NCBI GenBank assembly: GCA_930367215.1
Contig: OV884058.1
Location: 165,894,478-165,958,477, forward strand
DNA length: 64,000 nucleotides
Reading direction: 5' to 3'
DNA from: Pollenia angustigena
Lineage: Eukaryota > Arthropoda > Insecta > Diptera > Polleniidae
In this document: positions 30,994 to 42,589 of the stretch, piece after piece
Position numbering within the stretch: position 1 is the stretch's first letter
Layout: each line of letters begins with the position of its first letter
Translations under genes and position numbers: made by a program
The notes under the pieces: model-generated
Databases searched by the model: none
The model's input: the letters and a program-made list of their open reading frames with translations, nothing else
Told to the model about the DNA's origin: nothing

Positions 30994-31738
30994 CTGTGAG
31001 CGTCAAAATAAAGTGTACAGCTTGTTTCCCAATATAAAAAGAGTTATGTTAGTTATAAAAAGTTAAATTTCTACTTTGCCAAATTTGATCAGACTTCAAG
31101 CTTGCTGTCATCTGTGAAAAATACGTTGCTCCAAAAAAATAACAAAAGCAAGTTGGACAAAAAAAAACGTGATAAAAGGTAGAAATAAGAAATTCAACGG
31201 AAAAAGTATAGTCTCTAAAGTGAAGCGTGATAGGGTTAGCTTTTGTAAAACGTCCTAAAATAGATGGATCAGCCCAATAGTAACTCGATATCAACTCAAG
31301 TAAACATCTGGAAACATTTGAACAGACAAATTAAAAAAAAAACATTAGCAGCAAGCACTCTCTGAATAAAATTCTGCAGGAAGAGTAGCCAAAATTGTCT
31401 ACTGAGCTAACTTTAAAATGGGTGGAATTGATGCCAAAGAGACTAGAAACCGTCCTAATAGCAAAAAGAAGTCAGTTAAAATATTAGCCACTTCACTTTT
31501 CTTAGTATTTTAAAACTGTACACTTTTTTTTGACGCGTTTAAAACGGAGTATATTAGTTTTTTTATTGTACTGTTTTTGTTGTTTTTGAAGTATTTCAAA
31601 TTTTTAATTGTAAATTGTAATAAAATTGTCCAAAGTTTTGTAAACGATAATAAACTTCTAAAAATTTGAATTCTTTTTGCTAAAATAACACTTTTTATAT
31701 TGGAAAACTAGTTGTACACTTTATTTTGACGCTGACAG
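30994..31738 (+). mobile_element. Tc1-like element, decayed, 745 bp
   Basis: Inverted ends CTGTGAGCGTCAAAATAAAG and, opposite strand, CTGTCAGCGTCAAAATAAAG, extending some 60 bp, with TA on both sides (30,992-30,993 and 31,739-31,740). An inner copy of the terminal motif ('tgtacacttttttttgacg') at about 31,517-31,536 suggests inverted/direct-repeat type ends. A transposase C-terminus is present on the plus strand. Confidence 0.88.
31374..31487 (+). pseudogene. Tc1-like transposase, C-terminal fragment
   Basis: The last 37 codons and natural stop of a Tc1 transposase: an L-Q-E-E start, then a stop in place of Trp, then V-E-L-M-P-K-R-L and I-A-K-R ending in K-Y, the standard Tc1 C-terminal pattern. 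The catalytic domain is not recognisable. Confidence 0.75.
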
Positions 31739-31976
31739 TACTTGCAGAGAAAACACATTTTTCTTAATATTCGGCCACCTCCAGCAACACTATTTTTAAT
31801 GAAAAATGTTCCATAATTGTTTTCGGAAACCAAATCATGGTTAAATTTGTCCTCCATCATGAAGTCACAACCATCTCATGGTTGCCTTTTATTTGTCGTA
31901 AATATTTAAAAGGGTCAAAATAGCTTTAATTTGAAACCAGACAGATTCGCCAATAAAAGTAAGAAGTTTTTGTTTT

Positions 31977-32145
31977 TTAAAGGACCCCAAATAAACTACA
32001 CAAGCGGCTTGACAGCAACAACAACAATAGCAACAAGATGTTTGTATCAATATCAACAAATTTTTGATATTTGTACAAACATGCTTACACGTTTTACACA
32101 TTTTTTTTATCAAACCGCTTGTGTGATTTATTTGGCCTTTAACAA
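31977..32145. repeat. Inverted-repeat MITE, about 165 bp
   Basis: The left end 'aaataaactacacaagcgg' and the complement of the right end 'aaataaatcacacaagcgg' match well, preceded by 'ttaaagg' on both. An inner inverted pair ('tgtttgta' with 'tacaaaca') makes most of the element foldable, so reading frames exist on both strands by symmetry. Confidence 0.6.
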
Positions 32146-32595
32146 TCAATATAATATATGTTACTCCAGTGGCGGCAAAATTTGCGTTCGAGTCGAAATG
32201 TGGCACTCGCATGCCATCAAATGAAAAATTGCTAAACAATGTTTCCCTGTCAAAAATTTAATGCAAATTTACTTAATTATTGTTATATTGTAATTAAAGT
32301 TTTAACCTGATTTATATATTATAAAAATACATTTTTTAAACGCGCATTAATAAAAGCAAATTTGTTAAATATACAGCATTAATATTCCCAGCAAAAACTT
32401 TACTTACAATCCTACTTTTAATGACTTCAAGAAATCATTACTTTGTAGCTTTATTCGGCACTTTTTGGATTATTAGTTATATATTAAATAATAACTTTAT
32501 TATTATATCTTAAATATACAGAAAAATTAAAATTTTCATTATGACAATAAAAATGTCATTATAGTCATTATAGTCAAAAACATAGTTTTTTAATA
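32146..32595. other. No feature recognised
   Basis: A/T-rich, no gene or terminus seen. Confidence 0.35.
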
Positions 32596-32740
32596 GAAAA
32601 ACTACACTGCCCCGGTAGACTAGCTGGTAGCGAGCTAGTCTATCAGCCCCGAGGTTGCGCGATCAAATCCCGCCAGAGACAGAAAAAAAATAAAAAATAA
32701 AATAAGAAAAAAAAATTAAATAAAAAAAAATTTTTTTACT
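32596..32740 (+). ncRNA. tRNA-like SINE head with A-rich tail
   Basis: About 75 nt (32,606-32,682) resemble a tRNA: an A-box-like 'tagctggtagcg' inside a 9-bp hairpin, and a B-box-like 'gcgatcaaatcccgcc' about 35 nt downstream (consensus GGTTCGAATCC, here degraded). An A-rich tail follows (32,683-32,740). This is the layout of a tRNA-derived SINE or retro-pseudogene. It is not a functional tRNA: the acceptor stem does not close. Confidence 0.6.
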
Positions 32741-32974
32741 TTATTGACTTTGTGTAACTATATATTTTTATAAAAATTTTAAGTATAAAAAAAACATATT
32801 ATTTTTTAGATTATAATAGGCTAAATTATAAAGGATTACTTTTGGGACATCTCGAACAAAAATAAGTACTTTTTCTAGTAGAAAAGTAAGTAGTTAGCTC
32901 GTCAAATTCTCATTATTTTTCTGCTTATTTTGTAAGCAAAGTTTTTGCTGGGTTGTTAAAATAATGCTTATCAT

Positions 32975-33168
32975 CATATATATTATTTCTAAAGCACTTT
33001 TTTTTGTCGGTTGCAAATATCTCCCATACCACCGCATCAAATTTAATGAATGATATCTCATTTTTAAGCTTATTTCTAACACTAATGACGAAAAATAATT
33101 AGAAATTGAAAAATTAATATTTTCATTGATAAAAATTACGGTGCGAAATAGTCGCACGGGTCATCTAG
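32975..33168 (+). mobile_element. Helitron-like 3' end, first unit
   Basis: The unit ends with hairpin GTGCGAAATAGTCGCAC (33,141-33,157), then GGGTCAT and CTAG (33,165-33,168) followed by T. A short hairpin a few bases before a CTRR terminus, with T following, is the diagnostic Helitron 3' end. The body ('tttctaaagcac' to 'cattgataaaaatt') repeats in the next unit. The 5' TC end was not located. Confidence 0.72.
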
Positions 33169-33434
33169 TATATATTATTTCTAAAGCACTTTTTTTTGTC
33201 GGTTGCAAATATCTCCCATACCACCGCATCAAATTTAATGAATGATATCTCATTTTAAAGCTTATTTCTAACACTAATGACGAAAAATAATTAGAAATTG
33301 AAAAATTAATATTTTCATTGATAAAAATTATATTTTTAAATGTATTGAAGTTACTAAAATTTCTATTAATTATTTTCATTTTATGTTACAATAATGACAA
33401 CTAACGGTGCGAAATATTCGCACGGGTCATCTAG
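33169..33434 (+). mobile_element. Helitron-like 3' end, second unit
   Basis: Repeats the first unit almost exactly for about 160 bp, then has about 70 bp of extra sequence, then hairpin GTGCGAAATATTCGCAC (33,407-33,423; perfect 7-bp stem), GGGTCAT and CTAG (33,431-33,434) with T following. Two 3' ends in tandem resemble the arrays formed by DINE-1-type non-autonomous Helitrons of flies. Confidence 0.75.
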
Positions 33435-33596
33435 TGTATATAAATTAATATAAACCATTTCCCCAAAAATGTGTGGTAACTTTATTTTGTTTTCTTTTTT
33501 TGTTCTTTATGAACTTGCAGTGGCATGTGTAAACAGAAATGCAAATGGCATGAGATTGGACTATTTCTAACAATTTTTTCTTTGATAATATGCATA

Positions 33597-34150
33597 CAGT
33601 AATTTTGACTTAGCTGCACAATCTCCTTTGCACGATTTTTTGTGCAGATAAATCAAAAGTGCTGTTATTTTATATGTATTTATCTGCTTAAATGTGCAGG
33701 TACACAATTATAGTTATGTATCTGCATGAAAGTGCAGCTCAAGTAAAGTGTTTAAAAGAAGAACAAAAACGCTTTTATTATTAAATTGATATTTTATTAA
33801 AATTTTATAAAATTGGATATTTATATGAAAAATATTATTTTCATATTATTTTTATGTGTGCAGCTAACTTTGATGTTTTATACGAAAATTATATTTTAAA
33901 TCTGCACAAAAATATAAAAAATATGCTGGTATGGAAAAGTCATGTAAACAAGCTAACTTTGATTTTTTGTATGAAAATAAATTAAAAATGCCAAACATTA
34001 TGTGTATTTATCTTAAATGTGCAGGTATAGAAAGTTTACTTAAAAAATTAATTTGTATGGGATTTCAAAGAATAATGGCAAAAATTATTAATGTTGTGCA
34101 GTTAAGTCAAAAGTGCTCTTAAACAAAAAGCAGTTAAGTCAAAACTACTG
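33597..34150. mobile_element. pogo/Tc1-like MITE with CAGTARTTTTGACTTA ends, 554 bp
   Basis: Inverted ends CAGTAATTTTGACTTAGCTG and CAGTAGTTTTGACTTAACTG, with TA on both sides (33,595-33,596 and 34,151-34,152). Motifs 'tgtgcag' and 'tcaaaagtgct' repeat subterminally. Non-coding. CAGT plus TA duplication suggests pogo; inference. Confidence 0.78.
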
Positions 34151-34260
34151 TAGTAAGAAAAGTGTTATCTTTTGAGTTATATTTTTTCTATAAATATAAT
34201 TTGGTTGAGCTCGAGGCTTGTTGCTTTGAAAAAGTTTCTTCTCTAGTCGTTTCCTTATGC

Positions 34261-35730
34261 CAGCTTTGCCAGAATTAAGATTTTATCTTATTTTTGAAGA
34301 TTATTTGAACAAAATAAGATTTGAAGATCTTTTTTCTCAAATTAAGATTTTTTTTAATTTTAGAAATAAAGATTTTTAACTTTAAGTTTGTACAACATCA
34401 TAATTTAAATCAGCTTGTTGTCTATTGATTTTGCACACTTGTACTTTTGTACTAAAATGCATCATTATTTCTGGGCATCAAAACATTAAAAAAGCATCAT
34501 AGATTCGCGGTTGTTCACTTTGGGAAAATTGATGAAAAATAATTATTTGTGAAAAGAAAAAATGTATTTTTATAAAGATTAATTTATTAAAGAACAAACC
34601 AATTCCTGTATTTAGTACCAAAAGGAAAAACTTATGGAACTTAACCCTAGGACTACCGTCTTGGTCCGGCCAGACCAAATTTGTGTTTTCCTTGCAATAC
34701 TTTTCGAATATTACAAAAAAACAGGGTCGTGAGTTCTACGTGATACGTGCCGATTCGAATGAAACTAATTTGGATTCGATTGGAGCAAACTAATCTAAAA
34801 GTCTATGAAATTACCCTCTTGTTTTCTTGCAATATGTTTCAAATAGGACAAAATATCAAAAAAACAGAAACGTGAATTATATAAATGATATGTTCTTAAT
34901 TAAATGAATCAAGTTTGAATCAAATGTGGGGTAGATGCGAAAAAGCAATGTGCAAAATTAAAGACTACATATTCGATGACTTGACTGTAATATAAAATAA
35001 TAAAATTATATAATAAATTCGTATAATCTAGCATAATAAGCATACGTTCAATAAAAAATATATTTATTTAATTTAATTAAAAAGTCACCGAGATTGCTAG
35101 GGCTAAGAAGCTTTTGGTTTGAAAGTTCTACATTCCATGTTTATGATAATTTTTAAACAAAGTATATATACATAAGTGCTTAAGAATATCTTTTAAAAAG
35201 TGTAGCAATATAATATTAATAAAAATTCCATTAGGAATATAGTTAGGAAAATTCATATTTTTAATGAGCTTTTTTTAAATGCAATTTTCTCAAAATGCCT
35301 TCAATAAAACAACGGTATCAAAAAATATAATACTAAATTCAGAACACATAAGATTTCATATGATGTATAAGCTTCATAGCTCCCAAACTTGAATTTTTTT
35401 GCCCAAAATTTATACATCTCTAATATTAGAATTTAATTACTTTCGATGAAACTTCTTTATATAGATGGATTTTTTTGCGTTGTTATTTATTAGAAATTAA
35501 ATGCATTTAAAATGTATTTTTTTGGAAAATATGACTAAAAACACGATTTTAAACCTACAATCTAATTTTGTATAATTCAAATCATCCATAATAAAATGTA
35601 TTTTCTTTTAAAAAATTAATAATTTTTACTTTTTTGCCCTTGTTATAAGAAATTTTAAGATTTTTCTCTTCAAAATAAGATTTTTTTTCGTCAAAAGAAG
35701 ATTTTCCCTCCAAATCTTCTGGCAACGCTG
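34261..35730. mobile_element. Candidate hAT-like element with CAGCNTTGCCAGAA ends, 1,470 bp
   Basis: The ends CAGCTTTGCCAGAA and, opposite strand, CAGCGTTGCCAGAA match the CAGNG-like form of hAT termini; both are followed by 'aagatttt'-rich subterminal sequence. The flanking octamers match at five of eight positions, so the duplication is decayed. No transposase fragment seen. Confidence 0.6.
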
Positions 35731-35771
35731 CCCTAGACAGTTAAAAATGTGTATGTAGTGGTGAGTGCAAA

Positions 35772-36145
35772 CCCTGCAAATAATAGGACCAGTCCAAACA
35801 CGCGTGTAAAGAGTAGTCCACAAGGGACCAGGACTAGTCCAAAACTAACCCAAACGTATGGAAAAAACCTGGTCTATTTAACATTACGATGTCCTAGGAG
35901 AGGAACATATAACCCACCTTTGGACCACTAAGGAGTAGTTTTAAAACTACTCCATGGTATACTCAAGAGAATTAGTTTTGAAGTCATTTAAAAACGAAAG
36001 CATGTCGTTAAAAAACGAAGACATGTCGTCTCACTACAAACACTTTTTAACAATGACATGGTCCATGCTTGCATTACATCGGACTAGTCCATGGAGTAGT
36101 CCATTTTATCAAAATGGATTAGGTGGTCCAATTTTATTTGCAGGG
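35772..36145 (+). mobile_element. 374-bp CCCTGCAAAT element, solo copy
   Basis: Starts CCCTGCAAAT and ends ATTTGCAGGG, flanked by AA on both sides. The interior is dense in perfect or near palindromes such as GGACTAGTCC and 'gagtagttttaaaactactc'. The same 374 bp forms the outer element at 39,400-40,201 in inverse orientation. Reading frames within it recur between copies only because the copies are similar. Confidence 0.85.
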
Positions 36146-36842
36146 AAGAGAGGAAAATAAATTTACTCGTTTGAGACATTAACTATGTGTTTTGTTGTTG
36201 TTTTTTTAAAATTATGGCTTTTTACAATTGTTTCGTTAACCTTCGTGTTGTGTGTGTGTGTGAAATTGACGAAAAACGCTCGGTCCCCGGAGGCATGGCG
36301 TGATGATCGCTGGTTTAAAGCATTTGAATTCCATTGAAAATATATAGGCAATATTGCAAAATGTGCATTTATATTCGTCCCCTTCTCAAAGACGCTGTAC
36401 AGCATAGTTAACCAAAACTCTCAATAAAAGAAATGCGTCTGTATTGGATAAGATAATATTGCCCAGCAAACACAAAATTAAGCATTGCAAATGTAATGAA
36501 TTTTACTTTTAAAAGCAAAACGGAAATGAAGTTTAAAAAAAGTTAAAAAAATTAAATACAAAATATGCCTCAGTTTTTACAGACGCCATTTTTTTCACAC
36601 ATATTTGATTGGTTAAAACTTAAAAAATTAAGTGTATTTAGGCATTATAAATTAAGTTTTCCAAATTTAAGATTTTGTAACAATTTCTTATTAACAAAAT
36701 ATGTTTTAAATTTGAAGAACTTAACAAAAATGTTGTCTTCCAGCATACTATTTTGTTTGCTGGTTTATTTTTAAATTAAATCAAAGCTGAAAAACAATAA
36801 AACCACATTTGCACTCGTTAACACTCAATTAACAACTGAAAT
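36146..36842. other. No gene
   Basis: A short GT run at about 36,248-36,260 and A/T-rich sequence. Confidence 0.4.
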
Positions 36843-39368
36843 CAGTGTTCCCAGTTTTGGGGATTGATTTATCCCCAAACTGGGGATTTTTTTGTAATTG
36901 GGGATAAAAATTTCGTGAAAATCCCCAGGGGATTTTTTGGGGAAAAGCACTATTTCGGGATTTTTGGGGATAACATAACCGATTTGGTCAAGATGTTGGT
37001 ACACATTTTAGTCTTTTTTGTGGTTTTAAACTATTGCAAGAACTTGTTGAAAAGCATATTTTGTACCAACTAGCGTTTCTTCTGTTGAACTAGCTTTTTT
37101 CTGTAATGAATTCAACCAAAATCAATATTTGCAACAGAATACAATATGAGTTAATACGATCCCTTCTTAAAATAATGCAGCTTGCTGTGTCAAATTTATT
37201 CAATAATCTTAAATGCACTTTTTAAACAAACAACATGTTAAACAAAATTGCATTGACTTATGAATTAGAAGATTATGGATTCCCTAGTTTTGGAAATGAT
37301 AAGTATGTATTGACGCATAATTATTTTTCTTTTGCGTTTTTACGTTACCCTTGTTACATACTATAGATGTGTACATTAGGGTGACCGTTATTTTTTTTTT
37401 TTTTTTTTTGTATTTTCACTTGGCAAACCCCTTAGAATGATTCCAAATTAGAAAAAATATATGTATATAAAATTTTAGATCGTTTCCATAGTTATTAGCC
37501 GTGCCTTGAGCCCACAAAGTTTGCTAAAATGCTATTTTTCTCACTATAGGTCGCTTTAATTGTTGATAACTTCCGTAATATTTATTTTAGAGAAAACCCT
37601 TATTTACAAATATTCTAGGGCTATATCTTATGAACAATGTTGCTCTGTGTTAGTTTTCTTTAACATGAGTATTTTATCCAGAAAAAACCAAATTAAAAAA
37701 TAACACCGAAATTTTCACATATCTTCGCATTCTTTGCCTGGTGATTACACTACGTGACAAATTTTCAACAAAGTCGTGACCAAATGATTCTGACAGCTAC
37801 TCTTTATGTAAAACTTTCCCCTGAATCCGAATAAGAAGTCAGAATTGTCAAAAGTATAACAGTTTTTGAGATATTCCAAAATAACCGTTATTTGTGTTTT
37901 TAAAAAAGATGATGTGACTAAAATGCAAATATCTTCAACAATTTTGAACGGACTATGTATTTCTTTCTTTTTATTGCGAGGTTATAAAATTTATTAAATA
38001 ACCATGGGTCGTTTGAAGAGATGAGTCATTAAATGGCAGAGTTATAGTGGACAAAACTTCAAACTTCATTACACTGCTTTAAAAATTTTTAACTTTTAAA
38101 AATGCCAAGAACGCCATATGCCTAGATAAGTTAATTGGGACCTCCTGAACTCAAAAAACGCTGTAATTTTTTGTTTCTAAGTTCCGTTTTTAGATAACGG
38201 TACTTTTGTGTTTTTCGGTGTATGGTCCCACTCAAACCCTTGTGGAGCCCAACCAGAACGTCCGATCGAAATAAATGGCATATAGTTAGAAAGGTAATTG
38301 AATGTCTTTTCCGTCGATATGCTGAAAATGTCTATCTCGTAAGAAATGGCTGCGTAATGACACCTCAAAATATTTTTATCTTCATTGCTCACACACTATA
38401 TTCGGCGTCCATCAGTTATAACGTATTTATAATTTGTATGAGATGAAAATGTTGTCGTTCCACAAAATCCTTAATAAAAACTTTATTTTTCATCCGATTT
38501 TAAAAAATGTTGGTTATTAAATAAACTATTTTGTTCAAGAATAAAACATCCCAGATCTTCACTATAACGTAGAAAAAAAACGAAATAAAAATGAAAAATT
38601 TTGAAAAAAACGTAAAAAATAGGCAAATTTGAATTTTGAGGTGCATTTTCAGCATATTTCAGCATACAATTCTGACTTCATATTCGGATTCAGGGGAAAG
38701 TTTTACATAAAGAGTAGCTGTCAGAATCATTTGGTCACGACTTTGTTGATAATTTGTCACGTAGTGTAATCACCAGGCAAAGAATGCGAAGATATGTGAA
38801 AATTTCGGTGTTATTTTTTAATTTGGTTTTTTTCTGGATAAAATACTCATGTTAAAGAAAACTAACACAGAGCAACATTGTTCATAAGATATAGCCCTAG
38901 AATATTTGTAAATAAGGGTTTTCTCTAAAATAAATATTACGGAAGTTATTAACAATTAAAGCGACCTATAGTGAGAAAAATAGCATTTTAGCAAACATTG
39001 TGGGCTCAAGGCACGGCTAATAACTATGCAAACGATCTAAAATTTTATATTCGTATTTTTTTCTAATTTGGAATCATTCTAAGGGGTTTGCCAGGTGAAA
39101 ATACGAAAAAAAAATTGCCCATATAACTTGCGGTCACACTAGTGTACATAGATACGTGGAACTCAAAGAATAAATAATATAAGTTTTAATCATTTCACAC
39201 AAATGGATTTATTTAAATAAATCGATGTATGCATTTTTTCCATTGACATAATATTATGTATTTTATTTTTAAGAAAATGTGGGGATATTTGAGGATAAGA
39301 AAATGGCTATTTTGGGGATGAAAAATCACAAATTGGGGATAAGGCTTAAAATAAAACTGGGAACTCTG
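36843..39368. mobile_element. hAT-like element (CAGNGTTCCCAGTTTT ends) carrying a nested hAT-like element
   Basis: Ends CAGTGTTCCCAGTTTT and, opposite strand, CAGAGTTCCCAGTTTT; ACTGAAAT flanks both sides (36,835-36,842 and 39,369-39,376). Without the nested element it is about 750 bp. Its interior is studded with 'ggggat' and 'atcccc' motifs, likely subterminal binding repeats. It is split at 37,377-39,149. Confidence 0.88.
37377..39141. mobile_element. hAT-like element with ~500-bp inverted arms, 1,765 bp, nested
   Basis: Ends TAGGGTGACCG and, opposite strand, TAGTGTGACCG; the inverted similarity then extends about 490 bp inward on each side, well beyond ordinary terminal repeats. GTGTACAT flanks both sides (37,369-37,376 and 39,142-39,149). 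The centre (38,103-38,340) matches 25,108-25,345. No transposase frame. It is inserted in the element at 36,843-39,368, so it is younger than that element. Confidence 0.9.
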
Positions 39369-39399
39369 ACTGAAATCATACTGAAATAGAAGAGAACAA

Positions 39400-40201
39400 C
39401 CCTGCAAATAAAATTGGACCACCTGATCCATTTTTATAAAATGGACTACTCCATGGACTGGTCCGATGTAATGCAAGCATGGACCATGTCATTGTTAAAA
39501 AGTGTTTGTACCCTGCAAATAAAATTGGACCACCTGACCCATTTTGATAAAATGGACTACTCCATGGACTAGTCCGATGTAATGCAAGCATGGACCATGC
39601 CATTGTTAAAAAGTGTTTGTAGTGAGACGACATGTCTTCGTTTTTTAACGACATGCTTTCGTGTTTAAACGACTTCAAAACTAATCCTCTTGAGTATACC
39701 ATGGAGTAGTTTTAAAACTACTCCTTACTGGTCCAAAGGTGGGTTATATACCATGGAGTAGTTTTAAAACTACTCCTTAGTGGTCCAAAGGTGGGTTATA
39801 TGGTCCTCTCCTAGGACATCGTAATGTTAAATAGACCAGGTTTTTTCCATACGTTTGGGTTACTTGTGGACTAGTCCTGGTCCCTTGTGGACTACTCTTT
39901 ACACGCGTGTTTGGACTGGTCCTATTATTTGCAGGGTAGTGAGACGACATGTCTTCGGTTTTTAACGACATGCTTTCGTTTTTAAACGACTTCAAAACTA
40001 ATCCTCTTGTATACACCATGGAGTAGTTTTAAAACTACTCCTAAGTGGTCCAAAGGTGGGTTATATGGTCCTCTCCTAGGACATCGTAATGTTAAAAAGA
40101 CCAGGTTTTTTCCATACGTTTGGGTTAGTTTTGGACTAGTCCTGGTCCCTTGTGGACTACTCTTTACACGCGTGTTTGTACTGGTCCTATTATTTGCAGG
40201 G
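39400..40201 (-). mobile_element. CCCTGCAAAT element, outer copy with self-insertion
   Basis: Outer copy in inverse orientation to 35,772-36,145, flanked by AA. It is interrupted by another member of its own family at 39,511-39,936. Outer length minus the insert and one 2-bp duplication is 374 bp, exactly the length of the solo copy. Confidence 0.88.
39511..39936 (-). mobile_element. CCCTGCAAAT element, inner copy (426 bp)
   Basis: Starts CCCTGCAAAT, ends ATTTGCAGGG, flanked by TA on both sides, where the uninterrupted family sequence has a single TA ('tttgtagtgag'). It is 52 bp longer than the solo copy because the segment around 'ccatggagtagttttaaaa' to 'aaaggtgggttat' is duplicated. Confidence 0.88.
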
Positions 40202-40321
40202 AAGCGTCGATGTGAGTTTTTTTTTATTGTTTTTGTAGCACAATCAGGGATGATAACTGAGAAAACCAATATCGTACCAACGAAGTTTTAAAATCGTACT
40301 TTTTCGGCACCAATAGTACTA

Positions 40322-41896
40322 CAGTATTCTACGGATAATTACCTCGACAAAAATGCCAATATTTTTGGGTAATTATGCGGGGTAAGCATTTAAACGAATA
40401 CGTTTAACTACCTCATTGAGGTAATTAAGCGAATTCGTTTAAATACCTCAGTGAGGTAATTAGACGTATTTATTTACAAGATAACTTAACTTTGATGTAT
40501 GAAAAAATTTAAGACAGGAATTTTTACATGCATCAGCTAAATCTTAAGAGATAGCAAGTAAAAAAAAACAATGGAATTTGTTGTCTTATATTTTTTCTGT
40601 AGTGCTTTTTGAGATGACCTGTCATACCCTACTACAACTCATGGAACCCGTAAATATTCAATTGCATGGTTTTTCTTGTGCGACCAATGAATGCAGAAAC
40701 AATATATTTATGCGTTTAGAGCTTTTAATGAATTTGGGTATCGATTTGTTTGTAAATAATTTAGTACATGTTTTAGCCATTGCTGCATTTTTATTGCAGA
40801 CATATTTTAAGTTATTAAAACATATTTTAATACATGGACCATATTTACATTATGCAATTAATGCCGCAACTTTCGCATGCAACTTTTTGTTTGTTAGCAA
40901 GAGGTGTAGGGAAGAAAGCGGGGTTGAAAAAGTTGGAAAAATGCATGAAAAAAATGTAAATGTAAATGTGAAAAGAGTTTCGTAGCAACTTCTTTAAAAT
41001 AAAATAGAAAAAAAACTCGGCGATAATTGCATAGTCTAAATGCGGTCATGTTCAGCAAATAAAAAAATTGCTTAAAATTCTAGTTAACAGATGAATTTTC
41101 TGTTGCTTTAATTTCGCCAACCACATTAAATTTGTACAATTTTAAACCAAAGCAAGTTTTTGTTGAAAATAAATGTTTTTCGCAACTTATAACATAGAAA
41201 CCTAGACGCAATGTTTAGTAAGCGATCGAATTAGAAACACTTGTTTAAGTAATCTTTTCGTGTGCGTCCGTCCATCTTGCTGGCTGTATGTCCATGTAAA
41301 CCTTGTGCGAAAAGTAAAGGTAGCAGTTTTTAGATACTTTGATAAAATTGGGTATATACGTTTAATTGTCATAAGAACGAAACCTATGTAAATTGTAAGA
41401 ATCGGTCTATAATATCACATAGTCCCCATGCAAACTTCAAACTTTAATCTCTTTAAGACAAAATATCTCATAAATTTGGTGTATCTAGATAATATATAAC
41501 TCTTATATGAATCTTGACCTCCTAACATAACTTTTAATGCAAATATTACTTTGTTAAATATTTTGTTTTAATCAAGCCATATTTTGTTTTTAGGCATATT
41601 TTTTTAAAAAAAATTGAGTGCATATTTTCAAATTATTAACATGTAAAACTTGGTTGCATTACTTGCTGTGTTTTTGTCAAATAGTACTGAGGCAATTAAA
41701 CGAATGAAATTTAGGTATAATTTTGTTTTGGGAGTTAAATTTTTAAGGCAATTATCCGAATCGGGTAATTAAGCGTATGGCAATTAAAAGTGGATTTTTT
41801 GTGTAAAAAATGGATGAAAAAAAACGGGGATTTAAAACTCTAGGTAAATAAGCGTGAAAGGCATTTAAACGTGGGGTAATTAACCGGGTTATACTG
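40322..41896 (-). mobile_element. pogo/Tigger-like non-autonomous element, copy 1 (1,575 bp)
   Basis: The right end, read on the opposite strand, is CAGTATAACCCGGTTAATTA; the left end is CAGTATTCTACGGATAATTA. TA flanks both (40,320-40,321 and 41,897-41,898). About 850 bp from the right end matches 63,155-64,000 in opposite orientation. Subterminal sequence is rich in 'taattacc' and 'ttaaatgcc' motifs. A 135-codon frame at 40,578-40,985 has Leu-rich stretches but no domain I recognise. CAGT ends plus TA duplication fit pogo/Tigger; inference. Confidence 0.8.
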
Positions 41897-42589
41897 TAAA
41901 TCTTTTTTTATAAATTTTTTTTATTGCATTTTTAAAAACAAAATCAAAAGGTACTTAAAATTCATTTGCAAATTAATATTACATAATAGGGTGGGTTAAA
42001 TTTTTTCGCGTCAAAAGCACAACGCGACTCTTGTTCTATAAGTCACTCCAAGAAACTTTGCAAAGAAACCATTGGTCAAAAATTAATTTAGAGCCCTGGA
42101 TTTTTCAAAATAGTTAGTTTTCCAAAATATTCAAGAATATAGGCAAACAAAATGTATTTGGTCTAGCCAGACCTTTATCGTGCGGCTTTTAGGGTCGAGA
42201 CATCCATTAATTTTTATTTTTGATTGCCTCCAGAGAGCGTTTTCATAAAATTTTTAGAATTTTTTTGTGGAAAATTGACGAATAATTCTTAAAATGCTAT
42301 CTCGAAGTTTAAGCGAAAAAAAATGTTTAATCGTTCTAAAAATATGTGCATACGAACATCTTCGGATTGCACTTTCAAATTTATCGTGTTTACAATTTTC
42401 AATATATACTGCAGAAACAGGAAAGGAGTATAAAGTCCGAATATAATAAAATTTAATTTATCGCTTGTAAAATCTCCTTCAAAATAATTCGGAGTAAAAT
42501 AATAATGTAGTGGGCTCCCACTGTTCCAAAACTCCGTTAATTACTTCTTGACGTGACAACCATCTTGTTGACGAATATTTGAAAATATT
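41897..42589. other. No feature recognised
   Basis: Unassigned sequence; no gene or terminus seen. Confidence 0.35.

Noticed and set aside
32606..32682. Functional tRNA gene
   Set aside because: B box is degraded, acceptor stem does not pair and an A-rich tail follows; SINE-like instead.
40578..40985. 135-codon plus-strand frame
   Set aside because: No recognisable domain; it lies inside a pogo-like non-autonomous element. Kept only as a note in that element.
34650..42180. GGTCYRGCCAGACC-like motif at about 34,660 and 42,160
   Set aside because: Two short occurrences without shared flanks; no basis for a feature.
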